DNA of 64,000 bases from Datisca glomerata (lineage: Eukaryota > Streptophyta > Magnoliopsida > Cucurbitales > Datiscaceae). A program made the position numbers and the translations under genes. This document shows positions 26,098-37,775 of the stretch, piece after piece. How positions within the stretch are numbered: position 1 is the first letter of the stretch; each line of letters begins with the position of its first letter. The stretch is from NCBI GenBank assembly GCA_003255025.1, contig QANY01005052.1, positions 1,178,001 through 1,242,000 on the forward strand, written 5' to 3'. The notes under the pieces were generated by a model that saw nothing but the letters and a program-made list of their open reading frames with translations, had not been told where the DNA came from and did not search any database.

Positions 26098-28403
26098 GGT
26101 AGCTTAACCAAGTGTATTATCTCAACTTGTTTAAAATAATTAAAACAGATAAAAAATAGTTCAAGGTATGGATGTGAAGATTTACTAACTGTACCAACAT
26201 ACCTTGTCATAAAAAACATTTTTTTTGTAGATAGTTGACCCAACGAGCTCACCTGGTACTACGCCGAATCCCCTCCACTGTCTTTACGTCAAGTCCCGAA
26301 GAATAGCAAGACTGCATATCCAAAGGTTCAAGTTGACCTTCTTATTATGAAAAGGGGAATGTTTGATAAAGGGTAGTAGGTGTAGGTCTTTCTACCTAGA
26401 TTCATTAATGCAATGGAACTCCAGAACTTGAAGAACTAGCATTGGAAGGAAATATTTATTCAAATCATAATCTTTCAAAAGTTGGAATCGTTAGTTGACT
26501 CCTCCTCATCGACAACCAGTAGTTGTCAGATTAGCCTTCATTGCCTTCAGCCTAGCTTCCTTGTCTTTTTTTTTTCAGCCTAGCTTCCTTGTCTTAGCTA
26601 GCCCTTTTGAACTACCTTAGCATCTCCTTTCAGACTACCTTAGCATCTCCGGTGCCAACGAATGCCTTTGGTTTCGCTTGATTCAAACCATCTCCGTTGA
26701 GCCACTACTTACAGCCTTATTTAATATGTGGACCTCGCCCCTACTCTCTGAAGCTTGCCACCCCTATTAGTCAAGCTCAAAACACTTCCACGACAACCCC
26801 TATCCTTGGCATACCATATTTCCATAAACAAATATTCTTTTGGATCCGCTAACTACATAAGAGTATTAAATAAAAAATCCCCAAAACAAAACATGTACAT
26901 TTACATTAGTCCTTATAGTTTATAAAACGAATAATGAATCATCTACATTAAGTGTCTTCTCCAACAATGAAAAAGTTGTGATTATAGCCTCAAAATTCCA
27001 AACTTCCAATAAGGAAATGGACCAACATGATAACACAATCTAAATAGACTTGCAAATGAGGCAATATAGTTAGGAGTAAAATTTACAGTCCTTGGCTTGA
27101 AGTATGACTTGCCTCAATGCACCAATTGGGGCCAAAAGCGTTAATACCAGTCCAATAATAATGCAAAACTGTGCAAAAGAATTGAAGAAAACTAGATTAA
27201 GATCATAACAATCTAAAATTCAACTAAGTTTAATTTAGTATTTTTATAAAAACCGCCACGAAAGTTAGGTCAATATTTGTTTGTATAAACTGACTCATGC
27301 TATATAAACACAATATATTAAGAAAAAACCAAATATCTTCTCAAGACTTTAAATACATAAAAAGGTTTAGTTTAAGTCATTTAAAAACTAAAAAGGTACG
27401 TGTTTTAGAAGTTCACAAATTGATTAAAATAAAACATTACAACATCAATTAGATATTTTCTAAAGACTTTTAAAAAGATTCAGTAACTCCTATCCACTGC
27501 CAGAGATTCTAGACCTCTTCAACAATAAACTCTTCATCACTGTTATCATCATCTGAAAATTTATAAAACAGAATGATCAGTATATAAAAATATACTCAAT
27601 AAGCAAAATCTCACATATGTAATACATAGCAGCATTCATAGTCACATACGAAACGTAACACACACATAGCTTCCAGATCTTTCTTATAGGGTTCGTTGAT
27701 CAACTTCCAATAGTACTCGCCACCACGCTCAGAATAGAGATTACCCGTCGGTAATTGTTAGCTTGTGAGGTAAGTACTAGTGGCCTTCCTTATGAGCACA
27801 ACTCCGCACCTTGAAGGAGGTGGAGCCAATTTCAAAATGCTTTCCCACAAAATAAACCAGAGCATATAACAGAAACCCTTTCCTGAAGGAATAGGCAAAC
27901 AGAGACCCTTCCGGAAGGACAAGACAAACAGAGTAGAATGGTGGGTACGTGACTCTAATGCACAGAGCAATTTCTTTCATGCATTCATACAACATTTTTT
28001 TATGATATAATATATGTTAAATTATCAAACATATAGCCTAACATAAGTACATAACACATGAACGCCATAATTTAATGAAAACAAGAACAAAGAAAACATC
28101 ACAAAACACTATAATCACAAACAAACATATTTTCATTATAATTTTTTAGACATACAATTCAAACAATTACATATGCAAATTTGACTTACCTTATATATCT
28201 CTGCAAATTTCACCTACCTTATATATCTCTGCAAATTCCTAAGGTTCAAGTGTTGAAAGGATAAAGGAAAAAAAATCATATTCTTAGATGTTTTTCAAAC
28301 ACTAACAGCAAAAAAAAAAATTTGATGTCAAATTTTGAAAATTCATTATAAATTGTATCGAACATGAAAAATTACAAATATTAATTTCGAACGCTAATAT
28401 GTG
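26098..28403. other. Intergenic region with short duplications and two exon-like minus-strand pieces
   Basis: At 26549-26680 two short duplications occur: CAGCCTAGCTTCCTTGTCTT twice, and ACTACCTTAGCATCTCC twice. On the minus strand, about 27665-27750 reads GNLYSERGGEYYWKLINEPY, and 27510-27555 reads SDDDNSDEEFIVEEV before a stop, preceded by an AG. They look like the last exons of a gene or transposase relic that I cannot name. The rest is AT-rich with nothing recognised. Confidence 0.4.
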
Positions 28404-28938
28404 TAAGGATGTCAATCTTATCCTCGGGTATCCGATGGATAGGGTATGGGGGATTTTAAATGGGTTTGGGTAGGGTATGAGTATAAAAAAAATACTCATG
28501 GGGGTATGGGTAGGGTGCGGGTTTCGACCTATCCATCCTCATTTACCCAATTACCCAACACACACAAATGTATATATGGAGTATTACATGGTTACTGAAT
28601 TTAGAAACCAAATATAATACGATATTCATTAGCAAGTTTAGATTTTTAATTTTACAAGACTTAGTTGTATTTTAAATTATGTTTATTTTAAGTTTCATAA
28701 TTTAAAACATTATTATTATATTTTAATATAAATATACGAAAATAGTTTCATAATATTTTAAATTTTATTGCCAATTATAGATTGCGGGTAGAAAAAACCC
28801 ACCGGATATCCATACCCAAATTGGTATTCCCCATACTCTACCCATGGAATTTTTGTGGGTATGGAGGTGGGTATGATAATAAAAAATGTTAATAGGTATG
28901 ACACTATCCATACCATACCCTACACATTGACATCCCTA
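28404..28938. mobile_element. Second hAT-like MITE
   Basis: The ends TAAGGATGTCAAT and (reverse complement) TAGGGATGTCAAT form a terminal inverted repeat. The interior has GGGTATGGGTAGGG-type repeats at the left and their complement (CCATACCATACCCTAC) at the right, so the element could fold on itself. A target duplication is not convincing (flanks AATATGTG and AATACATA). Open frames inside are not genes. Confidence 0.65.
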
Positions 28939-29599
28939 AATACATATCTCATGGATCTTGGTTTAAAATTTTATAATTTTTTGAACGTATTTTCCAATCC
29001 AAAAATCGTCTTCAACTACGGTCTGTTTGGCAGTGAAATGAGATTCATATTTTGATGTTTAACTACTCATTTGGTATATCATATCTTATCTAAAATTTAT
29101 GAAAATTTACAGAACTATGTATATTTATGATAAAAAATTACTTTAAAATATTTGGGTCAAAATGATGTCATTTATACTATAAACGAAGCCATGAAAAAGA
29201 AGTAGTCTGCTCCTAATTTTATGGTTTCTAAAGGAGATCTGAGAAATATTTTGACCATGCAAATGCATTTGTAAAGTTACAGATTTTTTACATGAGAAAG
29301 AATAATGTCTTATATAATAATAATATATTTTTCAGAATTTTTTACTAACAATTTCTTGGTGGAAGAAAATTGTTTTTCTCTACTATTTGAAATTTTCCAG
29401 TAATCTACAACAACAAATTTTTATTCCACTTGCAGTACAACTCAGAACACTAAATTCAGAACACGTTAACAATGATTTCTGTAATAAAATCATATGATTT
29501 TTTGATAAAAAATTATAATTTAAAGTACTTTTGAAGGAAATCACATTTAAGGTTGTGTTTTACACAAAAGCGTAATTAAAATCAAGAATAATTATCAAT
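28939..29599. other. AT-rich intergenic stretch
   Basis: No gene, repeat or signal recognised. Confidence 0.5.
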
Positions 29600-30090
29600 A
29601 GTTTGATCTTCTTTTGGGTTGAAAGGGGATGCTCCTAGGAATCAAATTTTGAGTCAAGAATTAGAATATACTTTAGAAGTAAAAACATTCAAAGATGATG
29701 ATTGAACAGGGTAGGTTGGACAAAAAGTCAAGGGATGCCAGGTTGGCAAAAGGCAGGGCAAAGGAAGGTGACGTGAAAAGATACTTATGGGATGAAGTCA
29801 ATTAAAGATGATGTGGCAGTCAAATGGAGGTTAGATTTGGTTAAAGCGATTACCACAACCTCTGAGATTTAGCCAACAAACACTATTTCCATGAATATTC
29901 ATTTTATCTGGTTAAATAGTTGTAAAACAGCCATGGAGGAAAATGCCTATAAATACCTCCCCATGTATCATGAAAAGGGAAATTGAATGAATACAAAATC
30001 CTACTCTTCTACTTAAGTTTCTTAGTCTTTTACTTATAACTCCCACATTCGATATTCTTCAATTAAGTAGAGGGAGAATCTCTTTATAGA
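29600..30090 (+). mobile_element. Probable 5' LTR of a Ty3/gypsy element (left boundary uncertain)
   Basis: A TATA box (CTATAAATAC, 29947-29956) is followed about 140 bp later by TTGGTGCTTTCATTGAGAG at 30091-30109. This is the kind of leader sequence seen just after plant gypsy 5' LTRs, and a gag-like start codon follows at 30156. A matching direct LTR was not found in the window, so the left edge is a guess. Confidence 0.5.
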
Positions 30091-30155
30091 TTGGTGCTTT
30101 CATTGAGAGTTGAGTAAAATACTCAAGGAGGAACGAGCTATAAACAATATTGAGG

Positions 30156-30660
30156 ATGTCGAGAACAAGATCAAGTGTTGCGCGTAATGCTGAGAATAAG
30201 GTCGAATCCCAGATGTAGCCTGAACAAAGCAATCAAGACATACTGGTGATTTTCAAAGCCGTGCTAGCCAAGATGACAGAGCTGGAAAATTGAAATGCCA
30301 AGACCTTAACACGACCTTACATGTGCTGCAGGAGCAAGTTGTCACGTTACAACGTGAAGTCATGCAAAACCACACTGAACTGTGGCAACATTTTCTTACA
30401 GGTGAACGTGAGAATCAAGATGGTGCGGCGGAAGAACGCACGTACCAAAACCCGAACAAGGACCCACCTCCGAATGAAGAAGGTGACGTGCAATCTAAAA
30501 ATGTGAATGACAGGGAAAAAGTTACCAATAGGATCAAAGAGGGGATAACATAGCACAATATAGAAAAGATGCTTGAAAGAAAAATGACCGAAGTTAAGAT
30601 ATTGGGCACTACGACTATAGCGAATTTAGATTCCTTGACCGAAACCCCCTAACTCCTAAA
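30156..30660 (+). pseudogene. Gypsy gag remnant
   Basis: Starts MSRTRSSVARNAENK, reads into a stop after SQM, and continues in other frames with coiled-coil-like DLNTTLHVLQEQVVTLQREV and a hydrophilic stretch (GERENQDGAAEERTYQ). Weak similarity in layout to gypsy gag; identification rests on the leader upstream and the reverse transcriptase downstream. Ends at about 30660 where the sequence jumps directly to polymerase, so most of gag and the protease are deleted. Confidence 0.5.
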
Positions 30661-30705
30661 ATTTTGTCCACTCCCATCCCGAAAAAGTTCATGGCCCCAT
30701 AGGTA

Positions 30706-31380
30706 ATGCCATTCGAGTTGAAGAATGCTGAGGTAACTTACCAATGGTTGGTGAACCAAATATTCCAAAAACATATAGGGCGGACAATGGAGGTCTATAT
30801 CAACGATATGCTAGTAAAGTTAATAAATCAAGCAGACCATATCGGTCACCTGGAGGAGGCCTTTTTAGGGTTGCAAAAACACAACATGAAGTTAAACCCA
30901 GAGAAGTGTGCTTTTGGAGTTAAGGCGGGAAAATTCCTGGGACACACAGTCACACAAAGAGAAATCGAAATCAACCCCGATCAAGTGAAATTAATAGTAG
31001 AAATAAAGGTTCCAACAACCCTAAAATACTTATAGAGCCTTACGGGGAAGCTGGTCGTGATTACCAGATTCTTGGCCAGATCAACAAACAAGTGTAAGTC
31101 ATTCTTCTCAAAACTAAAAAATGGGCTCAACCCAATGATGGGAAGAAGATTACGAAGCGGGTTCCAAGTAGTTAAAGAGTATATGGCCTCATCACCCTTT
31201 TTGTCAAAACCAAAACCAAACGAAGAATTGTATTTGTATCTAGAAGTCTCAGAGGCAACAGTCAGTGCCGCTCAGGTAAGGGAAGAAGGTAAGCAACAAA
31301 AGTCTATTTATTTTGTTAGTAAATGTTTAACGAATGCTGAAGACAAGTACAAAAGGATAGAAAAAGTCATTTTGGTCTGA
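30706..31380 (+). pseudogene. Ty3/gypsy reverse transcriptase and RNase H remnant
   Basis: Reads MPFELKNAEVTYQWLVNQIF, then YINDMLVKLINQADHIGHLE and LNPEKCAFGVKAGKFLGH, the conserved order of gypsy reverse transcriptase. After a stop at 31033 the connection domain follows, then the RNase H start ELYLYLEVSEATVSAAQVRE and KSIYFVSKCLTNAEDKY. The catalytic motif is YIND (30796-30807) where active enzymes have Y-x-D-D. Truncated, with stop codons: inactive. Confidence 0.85.
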
Positions 31381-32165
31381 ATCATCACATCAGAAAAGCT
31401 TAAGCCATATTTCCAAGCGCATACGATTGTCTCGATGGAATTCCCAACTCACAGCATTAAAAAAAAAAAGAGAATAGATTCTCTATTCTTATACAGCATA
31501 CCCTATTTGGACACCAATAACTGAAGTGATTTCTAGAAATATAAAAAAAAATTCAGACATTCAGAGTCGAGTCGTTCATTACAAAAAAAATTTTCATACC
31601 AACAATTATATATTGTGGGCACTCTAATAGGGTCGTTTAATGGAAAAAATGTTCGAATAAGAAAATGAGAGTGATCTAGATTTATCCCAGCTATACAAGA
31701 ATTTCAATATTTGACTCAAAGGTTTATACTCTATGTAAGACTTATATGATCTTAGAAACTTTCAGACCTAGCCGAAAGGCTAGCTAAGTGGGTAGTAGAA
31801 CTCGGACAACATGAGATTTGATATGAGAATCTCCATGAAGTCACAGTTAGCAGCGTCATTTCAGAAGCATATATATGGGAACTGTTTGTGGATGGAGCAT
31901 CGAATAAAAAAGGATCCGGACCAGGCGCTGTCATTCAAACTCCTCACAGAGAAACCATAGAACAGGCATTGTCATTCGACTTCAGTAGATCAAATTCATA
32001 GAGAAACCATAGAATAAGCACTGTCATTCGCCTTCAGTACATCAAACAATGTAGTAGAGTACGAGGCACTAAATTTAAAGTTTTCCCTTATCATTCGATG
32101 AAAGTATCTCTAAAGATGTGGTTTTTCCCTGCTAAATGGTTTTTATTTATGCCTAGTTAGGTATT
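31381..32165 (+). pseudogene. Gypsy RNase H/archaeal-type RNase H remnant with a small insertion
   Basis: Between 31455 and about 31740 lies AT-rich sequence with an A10 run and many stops, possibly an insertion. From 31750 the coding signal returns: AERLAKWVVELGQHE, then ELFVDGASNKKGSGPGAVIQ, which matches the second RNase H domain of Tat-lineage gypsy elements. A segment about 60 bp long containing GAGAAACCATAGAA is duplicated at 31950-32035. Confidence 0.65.
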
Positions 32166-32169
32166 TTAA

Positions 32170-32360
32170 TTTAGCGAATTCCCAAATCTGATAAAGTGGG
32201 AAAGCATAAACGCCCGCATCTAACAAAGAGGGAGAGTATAAATGCCCAAATCCAACAAAGATGTAGGGCATAAATGCCTGGATCTAATAAAGAGGGAGAG
32301 CATAGAATCCTGAATGAGTGCACAAAAAGAGGGAGAGCATGAAAGCTTGAATCTAACAAA
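32170..32360. repeat. Short tandem repeat array (~45 bp unit)
   Basis: Four or five imperfect copies of a unit like AACAAAGAGGGAGAGCATAAATGCC with variable flanks. It begins just after the polymerase remnant. The minus-strand open frame here is a repeat shadow. Confidence 0.6.
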
Positions 32361-32384
32361 AATGCCTAACTGTGCTAGACGAAC

Positions 32385-33185
32385 ACTTAAGGAAAAAATC
32401 TAGAAAATGCGCAAGTGTTTTAGGCGGCCGCTTAAGGAAAAAGCCAAGAAAACTCCTAAGTATGCCACGCAGCCAAATAAGATGAAAATCTAAAAAATAC
32501 TTAAGTGTGCTAAGTGACTGCTTAAGGCAAAAACCAAGAAAATGCATAAGCGTGCCTAGCGGTCCATTAAGGTAAAAATCAAAAAGTGCTTAAGTGTGTC
32601 AAGCGGCCACTTAAGGCAAGAATCAAGAAAATGACTAAGTGTGTCAAGCACCGCTTAAGGCAAAAATCAAGGAAAATGCATCAGTGTCCCAAGTGGTCAC
32701 TGAAGATAAAAATCAAAGAAAATGCCTAAGTGTGCTAAGCGATTGCTTAAGGCAAAAATTGAAGAAAATGCCTAAGTGTGCCAAGCGGCCGTTTAAGGTA
32801 AAAATCAAGAAATACCTAAGTGTGCCAATCGACCGCTTAAGGAAAAAATCAAGAAAGTGCGTGAGTGTGCCAAGCAGCTGCTTGAGGCAAATCTTTAGAA
32901 AATGCCTAAGCGTGCCTAGCAAAAAATCAAGAAAAATGTCTAAGTGTGCCAAGCGTCATCTTAATGCGAAAATCTAAAAAATGCCTTAGTGTGCCAATCG
33001 GTTGATTAAGGCAAGAACCAAGAAAACGTTTGAGGGTGTCAAGTGGCCACTTAAGGCCAAAATCAAGAAAATGCCTAAGTGTGCCAAGTGATGCTTTAGG
33101 GAAAAATTGAGGGAAAAGCCTAAGCGCACCAAGCGGTTGCTTAATACAAAAATCTAAGGAAACACTTAAGTAGGCAAGGAAAAAA
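32385..33185. repeat. Minisatellite of ~55-60 bp units
   Basis: About 13 imperfect copies containing TGCCTAAGTGTGCCAAGCGG, then CCGCTTAAGGCAAAAATCAAGAAAA split over the unit. The arrays give long but meaningless open frames on both strands (for example 32639-32977). Position between the polymerase remnant and the downstream sequence is typical of Tat/Ogre-lineage gypsy elements, which carry tandem repeats in their long untranslated regions. Confidence 0.8.
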
Positions 33186-34283
33186 AATACTAAGGAATAT
33201 AGAGCTATCAAAGTAAAGTACACAATTCACACTCAGAGAAAAAAGGGAGTGTTTTCATTAAGGAAAAAAGTGAAGTACAAAAGAAAAGGAAAGGCATACA
33301 AATATTAAAGAAAAAGAAATAAGGAAGGGAAAAGCTACTCAAGGACAATGTGCTCCGCCAACGGATCATAAGGCCTTCACGTCTGCTCAGTGACGATATC
33401 CTTGATGACGGCTTCAGTATTTTACATGGTGGCAACACCCTCCTTGTTGGCTCAATCAGCTCATACTACGGAGGAGCCGGAGCAACACCATCAAGATACC
33501 CGATGGTGTAAGCCTCTTTCTCCAACAACCTGAACTAACCAATATAAAGCTCATAGGCTTATTCCTCCTTATTCCTCACAGCCTCAGCAAATGAAGCCTC
33601 CAACCGCTCAGAAACCTCACGGATGGCCTCTTGAGTGCACTTATCAACCTCTGCCCTCACCTGGCATCTTCGACTTCACTCTTCACTTCGCCAAGCTCAT
33701 TGTCCTCGGCAACTAGTGGACTCTTTAAGTCAGACACCTCATGCTCGTGTCAGACCATCTCACCACCAGTGCTTAAGCTTGGCGGCAAGGGAGTTATGGT
33801 AAAGAGCATCCCAAAATAGAAAAAATTATATATAATCAAAGAATTAAGAAAAAAATCATGAAAACTAAAAGTGAAAATGATTACTTGAAGAAGACTATAA
33901 TTGACCCCTTTCTAAAGGGCCTCAATAGATTCATCCCCAAGCTAGTCAGAGTTGACCGTGCACTGGAGATGACTCATTATCAGGTGGGATGTCTCACGAT
34001 CCACCATCATGTTGGTGTCAAAGAGAAGTACAAAAAAAAGACCATAACTGGGTAGCCTCAGAGGCACCAAGCCTGAAATGAGGGAAAGAAGGCCCAACCA
34101 GCATTGGTGTCAAAGTGAAGTACAAAAAAAAAGACCATAACTGGGTAGCCTCAGAGGCACCAAGCCTGAAATGAGGGAAAGAAGGCCCAACCAGCATGAA
34201 CGACAGTGGGGAGGACACTCCAATTGAAGAGAAGGGTGAACAACCAAAGTATATAAGGGATAAGAGGTATGAGTTGGTAGGGG
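33186..34283 (-). pseudogene. Retrotransposon-associated minus-strand coding remnant, first part
   Basis: The minus strand has hydrophilic, gag-like coding signal in broken frames (for example EHEVSDLKSPLVAEDNELGE near 33700-33750). The region is interrupted by the CACTA element at 34284 and continues at 37776. A 92-bp tandem duplication lies at 34012-34197. Whether this is an antisense ORF of the plus-strand element or part of a separate minus-strand element is unresolved. Confidence 0.4.
34012..34197. repeat. 92-bp direct tandem duplication
   Basis: Two nearly identical copies, 34012-34103 and 34104-34197, both starting TTGGTGTCAAAG. They differ by a few bases (GAGAAG against GTGAAG, and one extra A), so the duplication is young. 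Confidence 0.9.
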
Positions 34284-34649
34284 CACTACAAGAAAATTGT
34301 GCTACTGCGGCGATTTTCTGTGTTTTTCGCGACGGGTTTTAACCGACGGGAAAGCTAATGCGACGGTTTCTGTCGCAAAAACTTTTGTGATGGTTTTAGC
34401 AACCGTTGGAGAAACGTTGCTAAAAATTTATCTATCGCGACAGTTGTGAACCGTCACGATAGACTTCCTATGACGACGATTCTTAACAACCGTTGCGCTA
34501 TATACAATTGCTCTGCGGCGGCGGTTTTACAACAGCCAATATTGCTGTTATAATTTCAAAAAAACTTGATTGGGGAGCTTTTTTTTCTCAACAATCCTGC
34601 ACTCTGATGTTGCGCGAACAAAAAAAAATCCCTTTGTCCAATCACATTA

Positions 34650-36010
34650 GCTTGTTGCCATCGTCTACTCCAACATTCTTCAGTGCTTTCAACTTCCTAT
34701 ATCCGATCAGTCCCAAATATCCTGTCAAAAACATGAAAAGGATCAGGACACAACAATCAGCAGAAAACAAATTAGAAGCATTAGAATATTGGTAATCTGA
34801 TCACAATCAACATGATCAAAACAAATTATTAAAAATATCAAATTAAAGAGAACACTCTAGAGGTGCAGGGAAGCCACTACTCAACATCACAATTGTTTTT
34901 ACGACTTTTTCCTGTACCGTGATCATTTTTTCTTTCATATTCGTTCTTAAGGCAGTGGGATAGCAACAAAATGTGATACAATAACAATAAGCAAGAATCA
35001 AATTAAAATCCATAAGAAAAATAAAACCATCTTTCTAAATGCCCAGGCTACAGTAAAGTGAATTTAATAGTAAACACTAGTCAAACTCATAAAGAGTAGT
35101 GCTTGAACAACAAATGAAAAAAGGTACCAGTCCATGTAAGTAAATGTTGAGGAGTAGTTGCCCGACTTCGTATATAGCAGTCGGTGATGATAGTCATGAA
35201 AATCAGCACTAAGATAAATATTAGAATTTCAGGAACAATTAGTAACTGGCAAAATGAAAAAAAAAAATACACTGTGATCAACAAGTTAAATTAAGGGCTT
35301 ACCCTCCATACAAAGGTAAGAAGTTTGAAAGGCTCCAAGGAAAATGATAACCGCAGTGTGCCTCGACTGTCTCTAGCACTCTAACTATCATCCATAGCCA
35401 TAGAGTAATCAGGTGGGGGCCAGTTATGGCAGGACCAACTATTGTAGCAAAACCAAGAAAGAGTATCTCAGCTGGGTGAGCATTTTCCGATGTCAACCCA
35501 AAAGGGGTGGCATATCTGCACAAGTATTAGCTCTCTCTGTAAGCTTCTCAAAAAAGCTCAGGAAACGCTGTTCAAGTAACAGAAAAATCAGTAACTTGCA
35601 TTTGTATAACCATTTGGTATATAAACTCTTACTCATGATGGACACTGTGCACATGCTTGTATAACCATTTGGTATGCAAAATTCTAGAGCACAAAGTCCT
35701 CCAGGATGAAGTAGAATATTATTTGAGTCAAAACCACTCGTCTACAGACAAATCCAAAATTCTGTTAAGTTTTTCTTGCAGAAGAAACTGACACTCTGCA
35801 TGTTGAAGGAAAAGCTGAAGACAATCGTTAGAATCACAAAATTATCAAATTGTTTGATTCCTAAGAAAATATGCTTTTAGTATATAAAGAACCTGAAAAT
35901 ACCAGGACGGCAGTGGAAGACTAGTCCGCATGCCCATGTACTTGAAGACCAGATAGGAAATAATCATAACAGGTAGATTTACACCAAAATGATAGATCAA
36001 TAGGCGAGTA
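34650..36010 (-). pseudogene. SMO2: Captured methylsterol monooxygenase 2 (SMO2) gene fragment with introns
   Basis: SMO2 demethylates sterol intermediates in the endoplasmic reticulum using a di-iron site held by histidine boxes. On the minus strand: about 36000-35900 (YHFGVNLPVMIISY, MGMRTSLPLPSW); about 35735-35633 (TQIIFYFILEDFV); 35515-35303 (YATPFGLTSENAHPAEILFL, GPHLITLWLWM); 35208-35128 (ADFHDYHHRLLYTKSGNYSS); from 34721 (IFGTD, then a frameshift). Introns with GT-AG borders remain, so capture was at the DNA level. Lesions: about 11 nt lost after EDFV, removing the Tyr-Trp-Gly-His of a histidine box and making a stop; about 2 nt lost in the last exon. The N-terminal exon is absent. 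Lies antisense inside the CACTA element. Confidence 0.88.
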
Positions 36011-37320
36011 CATTTCAATTAATTACGGGAAGCAAGGAAAAAAAGAATCGTGTCCTAATTGGAACTGAGAGGACTGACCAAATATCTATTGGTATGTAAG
36101 CTGTCACAAATAAAAGTAGCATAAAACAAACTTGGAAACTTTTGCAATTAATTACGAAGCCTAACTCTGTAAGACGAAAGCATTAGATCGAAGACATATA
36201 TTTGCAAGTATAAAAGTTAATAGCATAATACTAGCTGGTAGATATTCAAAAGAGGCCTTCAAAGGCTTTTCAATAGGCAAGATCAATCATGGAGAAGACA
36301 ATAGCAAGAATAATACAGATACTCTAAAATAATTTATTTCCAGCAAGAACTACAGAAGATACTTCTATAATAATTCCTTGGAATCAAATTTAGATAAAAG
36401 ACTAATGGAGTTCAAACATGGACCATAGATCTTAGTGCACTTTACAAGTAAACACCAGATTTTCATGGATAAACACAATGGGACAAAGTGACAGTTTCTT
36501 TTCACATAAAATCGACGCTCTAATACTTGCAAGTGAATACTTGCTTGGCTCCCAGAATGCTGTCATCTATGAGAAGTATAGAACAGAATATTATGTTTCA
36601 AAACGTATTATACTGGGTCAAGTCCTTTGGCTACAATGCAACATAGCTTTTCCCAAATTTGAAACTGCGAATTAGACCTGAATCTTATATTTATTCAGCC
36701 ATCCAACTCTCTCAAGATATATATGAAGGGGAGTCCGGATAAAAAGAAAACGCTTTCGTGAAGAAACTCCCTAGGCATGCCAGCTGAAAATCACTGAAAT
36801 GCGTGACTAAATACTGCATCACAACAAAGAAGGATTTTTAAAGCATATTATGACTAGATATTGATAGATTGACAAAGTTGAAATCTCAGTTCTATCATTC
36901 AAATGCAAGAATCTGAAAAATGATCCCATGTTCCATCCTAAAATTTTTCATAGGAATTAAGATTAGACCATAAGAAAAAAGAATTTAACACAAAACCCCA
37001 GTTAAAGTAAAGGATTGAGAAGAGATTACCAGAAAATAATGCAAGAACTTCCGGGACTATTCCAACAAGAACACTACCAGCAATGCTTAAACCCAACCAT
37101 AAACCAAATAATGGAGGCAAACCAAACATAACAGCAACCTTAAAAAAATTAAGAAACCCATCGTTCAAATTGACAAAAACGAATCCAAACTGCACAAGAA
37201 ATAAAAGAAAATAAAAAGGAGGAACCTTTGAGAGCACCATCTTCGTTCTCCAATTCTCAAAGAGCGGCTTTAGAGTGAAGATGATGAAATCACCATCTTC
37301 ATTCTCCAATTCGGTGCCCT
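36011..37320. other. Unidentified internal sequence of the CACTA element
   Basis: The minus-strand frame at 37309-36938 encodes a hydrophobic peptide (FGLPPLFGLWLGLSIAGSVL) with plausible splice sites at its edges (a GT after ALFSG). It looks like a membrane-protein exon from a second captured gene. I cannot name the family. The rest is AT-rich, intron-like. Confidence 0.4.
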
Positions 37321-37775
37321 ATTGGCACCACTGTTCGGCGGAGGACTTTACGAGTAGAAGAGCAAGTGGAGAAAAAGTTTCAACGGTTTGTGCTTTAAAG
37401 AGAATGGAGAAAAGTGAAAGAAAGAAAGGGTTTCTGATAGATCGAGAAGAGAGAGGGCTAGCCGCGTATTTTGGTGTTTCGTTCAATTCCCCTCTTGATT
37501 TTTTTCTTCGCGTTTCCCGCGGATGCTTATTCCGACGGTTATGTAGAACCGTCGAAAAAAGCCAACTCTATTGCGGAGGTAATGAAGAAACCGTCGCCAA
37601 ATTTTCACCAATTGCAACGGTTATAAGTAACTGTCGCCATAGGTCATTTATTATGACGGGTTTCTTAAAATTGTCGCTATAGATTAATCTATCACTGCGG
37701 TTGGCAAAACCGTTGCCCAAAAACTCTCATGTTTGCTACCAACCGTCGCGATATGTCAATTTTCTTGTAGTGGGG

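Larger units (their letters stand above)
34284..37772. mobile_element. CACTA (En/Spm) element carrying a captured gene
   Basis: Ends are CACTACAAGAAAATT at 34284 and AATTTTCTTGTAGTG at 37772, with the 3-bp target duplication GGG on each side (34281-34283 and 37773-37775). Subterminal regions (34300-34530 and 37525-37755) are filled with copies of the octamer AACCGTCG and its complement, in both orientations, as expected for transposase binding sites. There is no transposase. The interior carries a multi-exon fragment of methylsterol monooxygenase 2 (34650-36010) and unidentified sequence. Total 3489 bp. Confidence 0.93.

Noticed and set aside
32639..33223. Open frames on both strands (112, 79 and 98 aa)
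   Set aside because: They only reflect the minisatellite of ~55-60 bp units lacking stop codons.
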